In this document: positions 16,960 through 25,071 of the stretch, in pieces
Layout: each line of letters begins with the position of its first letter
How positions within the stretch are numbered: position 1 is the first letter of the stretch
Source: Pseudomonas sp. ICMP22404
GTDB lineage: Bacteria; Pseudomonadota; Gammaproteobacteria; Pseudomonadales; Pseudomonadaceae
NCBI RefSeq assembly: GCF_006227205.1
Contig: NZ_VCNG01000018.1
Span: 1-64,000, forward strand
DNA: 64,000 bases
Direction of reading: 5' to 3'
Notes under the pieces: generated by a model
Databases searched by the model: none
Told to the model about the DNA's origin: nothing
The model's input: only the letters and a program-made list of their open reading frames with translations
Made by a program: the position numbers and the translations under genes

Positions 16960-17002
16960 TTGCGTTAGCAAAACTAAAGGCCATTGCAAAAACCTAACGC
17001 AA
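16960..17002. promoter_or_regulatory. Inverted repeat in the divergent promoter of the halogenase cluster
   Basis: TTGCGTTAG (16960-16968) and its exact reverse complement CTAACGCAA (16994-17002) flank a 25-base AT-richer spacer. They lie in the 271-base gap between the divergent MFS and ligase genes. The same CGTTA...TAACG core recurs before the tailoring operon (25641-25678) and before the LysR gene (26621-26643), so this is probably the binding site of the ArgP-like regulator. Confidence 0.65.
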
Positions 17003-17069
17003 CGCCACGAGCGCGGTTGCCGGTAGTAGGCTCTGACCACCGATGACATCGGACGCAGGAGCGAGCAGC

Positions 17070-18539
17070 GTGAGAAGTGAAGGACTGCAAACACTGATTT
17101 CAAAGTTGAAAGAGAACCCGCGCAACACGGTTGTGTTTCATGGACGTACTGAAATGGAACGTATCCGGTTTTCTGACTTGCACCAGGCTGTTTCGCTTGT
17201 CTCGCAGCAGCTCGGCGAGTTCGGCCTGGAGGCGGGTATGCAGGTCGCAATGGTCGCCGAAAACGGCAAGGCGGCTTTTTTGCTGGATCTTGCCTTGTTG
17301 AATATCGGCTGTATCACGCTGCAGGTTCCCGAGAAAACCGCGGGGAGCGCCCTGGCCGACATCGGCCAGCAGAACATAGCCTTTCTACTGGTCAGCATCT
17401 TGCACAGTGATGGGGTGGACACCGGTTCGTGGGAACCCATTGGAACACTGCAGGGGATGAGCCTGTTCCGTAACCCGGCCTGTTCGAATGCATTCGCTCC
17501 GGTCGCGGGACCCATTATCTTTTCGTCCGGGACGAGCGGCAAAGAGAAGAAAATTCGCGTCAATAACGCGACCGTCCTGCTGAATGCCCGGCAGTTTTTT
17601 TCAGCCATCGATGCCCGGCAAGACGACAGTTTCCTGATCTTCCTGCCCCTCTCCAATTATCAGCAGAAGTTGTTGATCTACGGCTGCATCGATACCGGCA
17701 TCGATATTGTTCTCAGTGACATGCAGAACGTCATGCAGGCCCTGAAGCAAACGTCCCCCAGCCTGTTTCTGGCCCCTCCGCTTTTTTATGACTCGATGTG
17801 GCGCCTGGCGGATGGACGCGGCGAGAAACTGTGTGAGCTGTTCGGTACGGGCATGCGGCAGATGTGGAGTGGCATGGCTGCACTGCCGTCGGCCATCCTG
17901 GAGGGGTATCGCGCTGGTGGGCTGCCGCTGCTCGAAGCCTATGGCATGACGGAGTACGGCCCTATCGCAGTCAACACCCTCCAGCATAACCGGCCCGGTT
18001 CGGTGGGACGGGCGCTGGTTCCAGGCAGCGTGACGCTGGAAAGTGACGGGGAAATTCTACTCAGGTCGAGTCAACGGTTGACCTGCGGTTATGTGGACCA
18101 GCCTGTTGATGTCGAGCAAGCGGTGTATCGGGATGAGGTCGCGATCGCCACGGGCGACGTCGGTCGCATCGACGATGAGGGTTTTATTTTCATCGAGGGT
18201 CGCAAGAACGACACGATCATCACCTCGGGTGGCCAGAAAGTTCATCCCACTGCCGTCGAACAATCATTCAACAGCCTGCCTTGTGTGCAGTATGCCGTCG
18301 CGCTGGGTGCCCGTCGGCCTCACCTGGGGATGTTGCTGGTGGTCGAACAGATCGATTCGAGCGCCCGGCAACTGATTGAAAAAACCATCAGCGATTACAA
18401 CGTCGGTGCCAGCGTACCGATACGCAACTATTTCCTGTCCACCGAGCCGTTCACCGCCGAGAACGGTTTGCTGACCCGGAACCTGAAGCTGCAGCGCAAG
18501 AACATATCGTCCCGATACGAAACTTGCGTATTCAACTGA
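17070..18539 (+). CDS. AMP-forming acyl/aminoacyl ligase (carrier-protein loading)
   Basis: A 489-residue ANL-superfamily adenylating enzyme. Visible motifs: P-loop IIFSSGTSGKEKK (~150-162), EAYGMTEYGP, TGDVGRIDDEGFIFIEGRKND and the C-terminal catalytic Lys in LLTRNLKLQRK. I prefer GTG 17070 (MRSEGLQTLISK), preceded by AGGAG at a spacing of 8; an ATG at 17043 is possible but lacks a ribosome binding site. Members activate an acid with ATP and load it on CoA or a phosphopantetheine arm. With two stand-alone carrier genes and a halogenase of the carrier-dependent type next to it, loading of a carrier protein is most likely. Sequence alone does not give the substrate. Confidence 0.87.
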   Translation: MRSEGLQTLISKLKENPRNTVVFHGRTEMERIRFSDLHQAVSLVSQQLGEFGLEAGMQVAMVAENGKAAFLLDLALLNIGCITLQVPEKTAGSALADIGQQNIAFLLVSILHSDGVDTGSWEPIGTLQGMSLFRNPACSNAFAPVAGPIIFSSGTSGKEKKIRVNNATVLLNARQFFSAIDARQDDSFLIFLPLSNYQQKLLIYGCIDTGIDIVLSDMQNVMQALKQTSPSLFLAPPLFYDSMWRLADGRGEKLCELFGTGMRQMWSGMAALPSAILEGYRAGGLPLLEAYGMTEYGPIAVNTLQHNRPGSVGRALVPGSVTLESDGEILLRSSQRLTCGYVDQPVDVEQAVYRDEVAIATGDVGRIDDEGFIFIEGRKNDTIITSGGQKVHPTAVEQSFNSLPCVQYAVALGARRPHLGMLLVVEQIDSSARQLIEKTISDYNVGASVPIRNYFLSTEPFTAENGLLTRNLKLQRKNISSRYETCVFN

Positions 18540-18590
18540 GTCGTCACGCAAACATTGATCTTCCACACTGAGAAGGCAAGGAGATTTACC

Positions 18591-19535
18591 TTGGACGCGT
18601 TAAAAGAAGACTTCGGACTTAGCGATGAGGAAATTGCTTTTTTCTTCAAGAATGGATACGTAAAGCCGTTCAAGGTCTACGAGCCTGAAGAGATGGAACG
18701 GCAATGGCGAACGGTGCGCCTGCAGACACTGGATCGCAGCAATGCGGTTTATTCCGACAATACAATCTCCAACTCAGGCAGTAATAACCTCGCCAACTAT
18801 GACCGGCATCTGGATATTCCTTTTCTCGGTCAACATGTTTGTAACCCCAAGATCGTACATAAAGTGCGTAGTCTCATGGGCAAAGACTTGCTGTGCTGGC
18901 GGACCGAGTTCTTCTCGAAGTACCCGGGAGATGCCGGGACCGACTGGCACCAGGCAAACACCTTCGCTGGGGTGGCGGGGCGCCCTCATATCATCTGGCC
19001 TGATGACTCGGGGCGTCGCGGGACGCTGACCGCCTGGACCGCTTTCACCGACACGATGAAAGACACGGCCTGTATGGCGATCGTCCCCGGCACCCACAAC
19101 ATGATGCATTACGACGAAGATAAGCGTCTGATATTCAATCCGGAAAAAAACAACGACCTCGTCAAGGACGGTGTTCGTCGTGGGTTGTGGGGTTACGACT
19201 ACCGCGATCTGCAAGTCGATCCGGATTGGAAGCCTGACGAGTCGAAAGCGGTCTACTTCGAGATGAAAGCCGGCGAATGCGTGATTTTCTGGTCGACGGT
19301 GCTGCATTCCTCGCTTCCGCACCTGGGCCTGACCGACAAGATGCGCCTGGGCTATTCCGCTCGCTACGTGCCGCCAGAGGTGCTCATTCACCCCGATACC
19401 GACATGCTCCACGAGTTCGGTGGAGAGGTCAGCCTCGAAAACTATGGCGCTGTCGTAGTGTCGGGCGAGAACCGCTATACCCATAACCGCATTCGCGAAA
19501 AGAACATGCTGGGCGAGCCGTTCATCCCTGCCTGA
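18591..19535 (+). CDS. SyrB2-type Fe(II)/2-oxoglutarate-dependent halogenase
   Basis: A 314-residue protein starting with TTG at 18591, chosen because AAGGAG lies 7 bases upstream (18578-18583). It is closely similar along its length to SyrB2 of syringomycin biosynthesis: NLANYDRHLDIPFL, CWRTEFFSKYPGD, DGVRRGLWGYDYRDLQVD and ARYVPPEV (compared from memory). The iron ligands are H120 and H239; the residue that is Asp/Glu in hydroxylases is A122 (HQA), leaving the coordination site for chloride. Spacings H120-H239 (119) and H239-R258 (19) equal those of SyrB2 H116-H235-R254. It should chlorinate (or brominate) an unactivated carbon of a carrier-tethered substrate. Part of the ligase-halogenase-KAS III-PCP-TPR operon. 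Confidence 0.93.
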   Translation: MDALKEDFGLSDEEIAFFFKNGYVKPFKVYEPEEMERQWRTVRLQTLDRSNAVYSDNTISNSGSNNLANYDRHLDIPFLGQHVCNPKIVHKVRSLMGKDLLCWRTEFFSKYPGDAGTDWHQANTFAGVAGRPHIIWPDDSGRRGTLTAWTAFTDTMKDTACMAIVPGTHNMMHYDEDKRLIFNPEKNNDLVKDGVRRGLWGYDYRDLQVDPDWKPDESKAVYFEMKAGECVIFWSTVLHSSLPHLGLTDKMRLGYSARYVPPEVLIHPDTDMLHEFGGEVSLENYGAVVVSGENRYTHNRIREKNMLGEPFIPA

Positions 19536-19582
19536 TCACTCTCGGGCCGGATTGTCTCCGGCCCTGTTCTGTATAAGGACGA

Positions 19583-20506
19583 ATGCGCATGCGCATAATG
19601 ATTGACGCTTGTTCCTACGCCTTGGGTGAAGTCGAACGTCCTTATCACGATGTGCCTGACTTCAAGAATATGCTTGATCGCTTTGGTTATCCGGATGAAC
19701 CCTCGGTATTTGGCTGGGGAAGTTACTTCAAGACCGACGGCGATATATTCGACCTGGGCATCAGGTCCGCTCGCCAGACCCTGGCCCAGAGCCGCGTATC
19801 TTCGGACGATGTCGATTTCGTCATGTTCTGCTCGACCTGTTTTCCGGGAAACGAGATCGAGTACATCAATTACAACGTTCGACTGTATGAACGTCTGGAA
19901 CTGAAGAAAGCGTTTCCCATCGGCATCACGCTGAACAACTGCATCAGTTTCATGAGTGCGATCGTGATGGCTGAAAGCATGGTGCGCAGCGGGATCTACA
20001 ACAACATCCTGATCATCACCGCCGACAAGGTCTACGACGAGTCCATACGCTTCAACAACTTTGCCTTGCTCAGCGATTCGGCGGCCAGTTGCCTGGTGAC
20101 CCGTTGCGATGGGCCGGGCCTGGAAATAGTGTCCGCGCGTTTCGGTGTCAGCCAGGATCCGATCACCTCCAATCACGGGAAAGACGAGCCTGAGCTTTAC
20201 GGGCGCATCCTGACTGACGTACTGGAGGCTAGCGCGGTAACCCTGGCCGATATCAGCAAAGTGTTTTGCAACAACATCTTCCGCCCCGTGACGCAGCTCA
20301 AGGAAACCCGTCTCGGGTTTTCGCGTCGGCAGCTGTACCTGGATAACGTGGCGCGCTGCGGGCATTGCTTCTCGGCAGATACGTTACTCAACTATGTCGA
20401 CTATGCCCGACAGAACACGCCGGCCGAGGACCAGAAATTCCTGTTCTCGATCGATGCCCCCAACCTGCGCGCCAACCTGCTTGCTCAATACAAACATCAA
20501 CCGTGA
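19583..20506 (+). CDS. KAS III-like thiolase-fold enzyme with altered active site
   Basis: A 307-residue protein of the FabH/KAS III group. C120 in LNNCISFMSAIVMAESMVRSG is the acylated cysteine and LLSDSAASCLV matches the FabH LFGDGAGA strand. The catalytic His of FabH (PHQAN) is replaced by Asn230 in VFCNNIFRP, and the Asn of GNTSAAS is His261 in RCGHCFSADT, so the usual Cys-His-Asn triad reads Cys-Asn-His. Such deviant KAS III proteins (CerJ type) often transfer acyl groups instead of condensing. I start at ATG 19583 after AAGGAC; ATGs at 19589 and 19598 are alternatives. It probably acts on the halogenated acyl group carried by ACP or PCP. Confidence 0.82.
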   Translation: MRMRIMIDACSYALGEVERPYHDVPDFKNMLDRFGYPDEPSVFGWGSYFKTDGDIFDLGIRSARQTLAQSRVSSDDVDFVMFCSTCFPGNEIEYINYNVRLYERLELKKAFPIGITLNNCISFMSAIVMAESMVRSGIYNNILIITADKVYDESIRFNNFALLSDSAASCLVTRCDGPGLEIVSARFGVSQDPITSNHGKDEPELYGRILTDVLEASAVTLADISKVFCNNIFRPVTQLKETRLGFSRRQLYLDNVARCGHCFSADTLLNYVDYARQNTPAEDQKFLFSIDAPNLRANLLAQYKHQP

Positions 20507-20538
20507 CTCATCCAATATCGCTCTCTGGAGGAATGCCC

Positions 20539-20790
20539 ATGAACATGCCAACCCAGGAACTGCACACTCCGACCGACACCCATACGTTGTCGACGGTCCA
20601 CGCCATTTGGGCCGAAGTGCTCAAGCATCCGGCGCAAACCGACCAGGCGGACTTCTTCGACGCCGGAGGCAACTCGATGCTGTTGATCGCGATACTGAAC
20701 CTGGTCCATGAGCGGCTCGACCGCGAGATCAACCCGGCCGCGCTGGTCGACGGTATCACCCCGGCCAGGCTCGCTGAACTGGCCGCCTGA
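20539..20790 (+). CDS. Peptidyl/aryl carrier protein (stand-alone)
   Basis: An 83-residue carrier protein with the NRPS-type motif FFDAGGNSMLLIAIL, whose Ser carries phosphopantetheine. IWAEVLKH and FFDAGG are typical of thiolation domains, unlike the ACP-like carrier at 15324. The ATG at 20539 has GGAGG seven bases upstream; the ATG at 20533 is too close to it. Upstream in-frame extension overlaps the KAS III-like gene. It is the likely carrier on which the SyrB2-type halogenase works, since SyrB2 homologues act on aminoacyl-S-carrier substrates. Confidence 0.9.
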   Translation: MNMPTQELHTPTDTHTLSTVHAIWAEVLKHPAQTDQADFFDAGGNSMLLIAILNLVHERLDREINPAALVDGITPARLAELAA

Positions 20791-20833
20791 GCATGCCCAG
20801 GCCGACGCAGAGACCCACAGGGAAGGATTTTTT

Positions 20834-22153
20834 ATGATCGAGTTCATTGATTCTCGCGGTGTGCCTGTGCGAGTGCAGGACGCCGCCGAAGCAGACGAAT
20901 TGGAGACTGCCCTGACGGGCATTCTTGGAATGGAGTTCGATCCACTCCCACTCCTGCAGCGGCGCGAAGTGCGTTGCCCGATTTCTCGGTTGATCGAAAG
21001 TGTCGTCAGGTTATCGAGCATGGAAGACCGGCAGATCCAGCAGGCCACGCTGCTGCTGGGCAGCCTCGACCCTGAACAGTTGAACCCTCGTGAGCGAGGG
21101 CATCTGGCGGCCTGCAATCACTGGGTCAACCAGGACTATGATCTGGCCCACGCCTGCTGGCGCGAACTGCTGGTCCAGCATCCGCGCGACATCGTGGCCT
21201 TGTTCAGCGTGCATATGCTGGAGTTCAACATGGGATGGACCGAGCGGATGCGCGAAACCGTGGTCGCGATAAGGCCCTTCTGGGGACCCGCGCATCCGCT
21301 GTATGGGTACGTGCGGGGCATCGAAGCCTTTGCCCTGGTGGAGAACGGCGACTATGACGCCGCGAGTATCGCGGCCGAGTGCGCGCTGGCGATCAACCCT
21401 CGGGACATCTATGCGATCCATGCCGCCTGTCACGTCGGCTACGAGCGTGGGCAGTACGCCCAAACGCTGAAGTGGCTGGACGACACCGAGCGTAATTGGG
21501 CTGACAACCTCTGCATGCGCATTCATTTGTGGTGGCATCACGCGCTGTTCAACCTCTACATGCAACGCCCGGATGCGGTCCTGCAGACTTTTCATCAGAA
21601 AATCAGGATCAAGAACGACCCAGACGGATATGAGGATCTGGACGCAGTCAGCCTGTTGTGGCGCTTGTCGCTGACGGGGGTGGATGTCTCCGAACTGTGG
21701 CAGGAAGTGGCGCAATACTGGATGCCGTCCATCGATCAATCACAGTACTGGTTCAACGATGTGCATTCGATCATGGCGATGGCCAGCTCCAATCACCAAG
21801 TGCTGGTGCAGCGCATCTTGCGACGTATCGACGCCACGTATGCCAAGGTCCCGATGATTGCCAACGTGACTCGCACTGTTTGCCGGGGGCTGATTGCCTT
21901 CCAGCAAGAGGACTACGACAGTGCCCTGGAATTGTTGAGCAAGATATTGCCGGCGGTGCGGGCCATTGGCGGCAGCAATGCGCAACGTGATCTGCTGGAA
22001 CTGACCACGATCGAGGCGGCCATACGGGCCCGGCAATTCGATCGTGCAAGACAGCTCATTCAACAGGGACGCAGCCTGCGTCACCCTTCACCCTTTCGTA
22101 CATTCTTTGTCGACCGTTTACAGGATGAGGAACCGATCCACCTGCGAGCATGA
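20834..22153 (+). CDS. TTC38-like tetratricopeptide repeat protein
   Basis: A 439-residue soluble protein made of helical TPR-like repeats. The centre matches the TTC38 group: GYVRGIEAFALVENGDYDAA, IHAACHVGYERGQY and LWWHHALFNLYM. No catalytic motif or signal peptide is visible. ATG 20834 follows GGAAGG. It is the last gene of the ligase-halogenase operon, 43 bases after the carrier protein gene. TTC38-like proteins turn up as uncharacterised members of biosynthetic clusters; a scaffold or an unrecognised enzyme are both possible. Confidence 0.8.
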   Translation: MIEFIDSRGVPVRVQDAAEADELETALTGILGMEFDPLPLLQRREVRCPISRLIESVVRLSSMEDRQIQQATLLLGSLDPEQLNPRERGHLAACNHWVNQDYDLAHACWRELLVQHPRDIVALFSVHMLEFNMGWTERMRETVVAIRPFWGPAHPLYGYVRGIEAFALVENGDYDAASIAAECALAINPRDIYAIHAACHVGYERGQYAQTLKWLDDTERNWADNLCMRIHLWWHHALFNLYMQRPDAVLQTFHQKIRIKNDPDGYEDLDAVSLLWRLSLTGVDVSELWQEVAQYWMPSIDQSQYWFNDVHSIMAMASSNHQVLVQRILRRIDATYAKVPMIANVTRTVCRGLIAFQQEDYDSALELLSKILPAVRAIGGSNAQRDLLELTTIEAAIRARQFDRARQLIQQGRSLRHPSPFRTFFVDRLQDEEPIHLRA

Positions 22154-22198
22154 CCGGACAGGTCCGTGCGTTGCGCTCAAGAGCGCAATGCACTGTCC

Positions 22199-23158
22199 TC
22201 ACCGGCCGCGCGGGGTGATTCCGTCAAGCAGACGTTGCATGTTTCCCGAAAGCAGCAGGCGAACATCGGCAGCGCCGATACCCTGATCCGGGTCGACGAT
22301 GAACGCGCGCAGTCGTTTGTTGATCGCCTCATGATTATTGATGGGCCAATCCGTGCCAAAGATGATCTTGTGATTGATCTCGCTCTGGAACAGCGTGGTC
22401 AGCACGGGGGCGTTGCCGCGGGCATCTATTGCGTGCTGGGCGCCACTCAGGTCCAGGTAGACGTTGGGGCGGTACTTGCAGAGCTGGATACATTGGGCCT
22501 GATCGTTGACCGCCCCGTGGGCGAGGATGAAGGGGATATTCCGGTAGCGACGCGCCGGTTCGTCCACCCACATCGCTTGGGCGGGAGCGAAGGAGAGCGC
22601 CGGGGAAGTCGGCCCGATGTGCAGCAATACCGGCAGGCGATAAGCGTCACAGTATTCGTAGAAGGGCGTCAGCGCCGGGTCATCGGCCTGGTATCCGCAA
22701 GGTGGATAAAGCTTCAGGCCGCTGAAGCCGTACTCCTCGATGCCACGGATGAACAGGTCAAGCCCATCCTGTCCCCAACGTGGGTCCACGCCGGCAAAGA
22801 CGTCGAAACGTCCGGCATGGCGCTGGAGAATGGCCCGGTGTTCCTGGAACATCTCGTCGATACTCAGTTCGACGTCCGGCAACGCGAAGGAGAAGTCCGG
22901 CAGCAGCAGGACGGAGCGGCTGATGCCCGCCCTGTCCATCGCGGCAATCTGGGCGTCCCCCTGGTGATCGCTCAATTCGCGCTGGAACTGATCGATGATT
23001 CTCGACCGGGAAACCGGGAATCCGCTGGCCCGCAGTTTCACTTCGATGTTATCGGCCACCCCCTCCAGGAAACTCAGCGGGGTGAAACGTGTGGAGGCGA
23101 CGTGGCTATGGCCGTCGATGAGCGTCGGTTCGTCGATATCCCCGGGCACATCACTCAT
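22199..23158 (-). CDS. Amidohydrolase-2 family metal-dependent hydrolase
   Basis: A 319-residue TIM-barrel protein of the amidohydrolase_2 group. Metal-binding motifs: H17/H19 in LIDGHSHV, LLHIGP in the middle, FILAHGA and the Asp of FGTDWPI. Relatives are decarboxylases and hydrolases of small ring or lactone substrates. Last gene of the leftward tailoring operon; its start overlaps the end of the beta-helix protein gene by 8 bases. It converges on the TPR gene, with 45 bases between the stop codons. It could hydrolyse a protecting acyl group or decarboxylate an intermediate; neither is proven. Confidence 0.87.
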   Translation of the reverse strand: MSDVPGDIDEPTLIDGHSHVASTRFTPLSFLEGVADNIEVKLRASGFPVSRSRIIDQFQRELSDHQGDAQIAAMDRAGISRSVLLLPDFSFALPDVELSIDEMFQEHRAILQRHAGRFDVFAGVDPRWGQDGLDLFIRGIEEYGFSGLKLYPPCGYQADDPALTPFYEYCDAYRLPVLLHIGPTSPALSFAPAQAMWVDEPARRYRNIPFILAHGAVNDQAQCIQLCKYRPNVYLDLSGAQHAIDARGNAPVLTTLFQSEINHKIIFGTDWPINNHEAINKRLRAFIVDPDQGIGAADVRLLLSGNMQRLLDGITPRGR

Positions 23159-23741
23159 CGCCCACCTGCTGCTTGCGCAGAAAGCGTGCGTAACGCTCCA
23201 TCATCTGCCTGACGACGCCTTCGCTTTCACGGTCAACGCCGAAAACGTAGCGGGGGAAATCCAGGTCCTTCTGTACGTCCCAGATCTGATCATGCTGGTC
23301 CGGGGAAAAGAGCTGCGCCGGATCACCCACGGCGATCCAGCCGATCGGCACCGTCGTGCCTGCCTCCAGCACGGTCTTGATATGGACCACCCCATTGATG
23401 CGGACCTCCGAGCCTTTGCCGAGGCGGGCGCCGTTGAAAACGGACGCACCGGTTGCGACAAACACCTCGTCCTCGATGCGGCAACCGGTCAGATGGCAGT
23501 GCGGTCCCACCATCACGTGATTGCCGATATGGCAGTCGTCATGGGCGGTGCTGCGGATCACTGCATTTTCCATGACGATGCAGTTCTCCCCGATCATCAG
23601 CGCGCCGCCTTCTGCGACAAGGACCGCGCCGTGCCCAATGACCGTTCCGGCACCGATGGACACATTGCCTTCCAGGACCGCACTCGATGCAATCCGCGCG
23701 GTGGGAGCAATTTTCTGTTTGGGTTCGGTTTTGTCAGGCAT
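23151..23741 (-). CDS. Left-handed beta-helix protein, gamma-carbonic anhydrase/hexapeptide acyltransferase-like
   Basis: A ~196-residue protein with hexapeptide repeats (APTARIASSAVLEGNVSIG, GTVIGHGAVL, VFVATGASVFNGARL), followed by a helical tail. Histidines in STAHDDCHIGNHVMVGPHCH resemble the metal site of gamma-carbonic anhydrases such as PaaY/CaiE. Two starts are near (23747 and 23741, MHMPDK). In the tailoring operon between a methyltransferase (upstream) and an amidohydrolase (8-base overlap downstream). It may be a thioesterase-like hydrolase, an acyltransferase or a carbonic anhydrase; PaaY-type proteins hydrolyse CoA thioesters, which would suit a carrier-based pathway. Confidence 0.8.
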   Translation of the reverse strand: MPDKTEPKQKIAPTARIASSAVLEGNVSIGAGTVIGHGAVLVAEGGALMIGENCIVMENAVIRSTAHDDCHIGNHVMVGPHCHLTGCRIEDEVFVATGASVFNGARLGKGSEVRINGVVHIKTVLEAGTTVPIGWIAVGDPAQLFSPDQHDQIWDVQKDLDFPRYVFGVDRESEGVVRQMMERYARFLRKQQVGDE

Positions 23742-23759
23742 GTGCACGATTCCTTTCAG

Positions 23760-24572
23760 TTATTGTTTTTCTCCAGAGACGAAGAATACGCCGATCCCCG
23801 CCCAGCCGCCCGGGCTCTCGATGCTTTGCGTGATCACGGCCATCTCGCGTCGGGCCAGTTCGAGTTCGTCTTCTGGAATCACTTCCATCTTGTAGCCAAA
23901 GACCAGATCGCAGAAGGCGCTCGCGCCGATCAGCGAGGTAGACACCAGCAACATGCTGCAGCGGATGTCGCCGTAGCCGGTTTCTTCGAGGTAACTCGCC
24001 AGCTTGCTGCCGACGTGACGATCGCCTCCGCGAGCGGCTTGAGCCCTGGCCACGCGAGCGAGGAAGGACTGCAGCTCGGGCGGCTGGGGGGACGCGCCGA
24101 ACCACCGGTCGTCAATGTCGCAGATACACAGTCGCCCGCCGATGGCCAGGCTGCGGTGGATATTGCGCAAGGCGCTCAACGGGTCCGACAAGTGCTGGAA
24201 AACCATCCGCGCATAGCTGAAATCGAACTGCCCGGGGTCGGTCAGGCTGTCGTCATAAAGGTTGCATTGGCGTACCTGCGCTTCGTCAATCCCGGCGTTG
24301 GACAATTGCTTGCGCGTTTCGCTGATACTGGTTTCGTTGCAATCCAGTGCCGTCAGGCGGCTTGGCTGGGCACGAAGCGCGATCTGGGTGGTGATGATGC
24401 CGGGACCGCAGCCGACATCCAGAACCCGTTGTCCCTGGGTCAGGCCGGCTTGCCTCAAGTGATCGAACTCCAGGTCCAGCGCAATACCTGCCTGGGATTT
24501 CAGGCGGCGCAGGGAGTCTTCGTTGTCACGAAAGGTTCCCAGCTGATACGACTCGTCAACGATCAAAACCAT
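23760..24572 (-). CDS. Class I SAM-dependent methyltransferase
   Basis: A 270-residue Rossmann-fold methyltransferase. Motif I is RVLDVGCGPGIITTQ, motif II ALDCNET, and motif III/IV FDFSYARMVFQHL. It starts within the end of the GNAT gene (24572 versus GNAT stop at 24556), so translation is coupled; GGAAGG lies upstream, and the ATG at 24578 is too close to it. The acceptor (N, O or C) cannot be told. It may methylate the halogenated product or a precursor. Confidence 0.88.
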   Translation of the reverse strand: MVLIVDESYQLGTFRDNEDSLRRLKSQAGIALDLEFDHLRQAGLTQGQRVLDVGCGPGIITTQIALRAQPSRLTALDCNETSISETRKQLSNAGIDEAQVRQCNLYDDSLTDPGQFDFSYARMVFQHLSDPLSALRNIHRSLAIGGRLCICDIDDRWFGASPQPPELQSFLARVARAQAARGGDRHVGSKLASYLEETGYGDIRCSMLLVSTSLIGASAFCDLVFGYKMEVIPEDELELARREMAVITQSIESPGGWAGIGVFFVSGEKQ

Positions 24573-25071
24573 GAGCATTCCCTTCCATTTTTTTCTGTAG
24601 CCAGACTATGTCGACCAGATTGTTTTCCAGCCTTGCGATTCGAGGAATCCGTACACATTCGGCAAAGCCCTGAGACTTGCACCCGCGAGCACTGGCGTGA
24701 TTCGGCCCCAGGATAATGGCGACCAACGATTCGAAACCTGCCTCCCGGGCCGAGACCTCCAGGGCTTGCAACAATCGAATACCGACCCCGCGTGCGCGCA
24801 TGTCTCGCCGCACATACACGGCGACTTCCGCCATGGTTTCGTCGTCGGGCCGGGCGGAAAATGGCTTCAGGGCACCCCACGCGACCGTATCGCCATCACT
24901 CGATAGATAGACAAGCACGGCAAAGCGCCGATCTTTTCCAAAATAGGTCAGCCTGAACTTTTCAATCGAGTCGTGGGGGACATCGCAGTTGGCGAATACC
25001 TTGTCGGCAATGGCCTGATTGTAGGTTTCCACCATGGAGGGCAAATCATCGGGAGTGGCCGGCCGAATCAT
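24556..25071 (-). CDS. GNAT N-acetyltransferase, Pat-like
   Basis: A 171-residue GNAT protein of the phosphinothricin acetyltransferase type: MIRPATPDDLPSMVETYNQA at the start and VAVYVRRDMRARGVGIRLLQ with the acetyl-CoA pyrophosphate loop RxxGxG/A (RARGVG). Pat-like enzymes acetylate amino groups of small amino acid toxins. In a biosynthetic cluster this suggests either a self-resistance acetylation or a tailoring step. It overlaps the upstream gene by 26 bases and the downstream methyltransferase by 17, so all are translated as a unit. Confidence 0.88.
   Translation of the reverse strand: MIRPATPDDLPSMVETYNQAIADKVFANCDVPHDSIEKFRLTYFGKDRRFAVLVYLSSDGDTVAWGALKPFSARPDDETMAEVAVYVRRDMRARGVGIRLLQALEVSAREAGFESLVAIILGPNHASARGCKSQGFAECVRIPRIARLENNLVDIVWLQKKMEGNAHGFDR

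Noticed and set aside
18591..19535. Annotation as an ordinary phytanoyl-CoA-type hydroxylase
   Set aside because: The iron-binding carboxylate is replaced by Ala122, which fits halogenases and not hydroxylases.
22995..24716. 573-codon plus-strand open frame across the tailoring operon
   Set aside because: The minus strand carries methyltransferase, beta-helix and amidohydrolase motifs in order; the plus frame has none.
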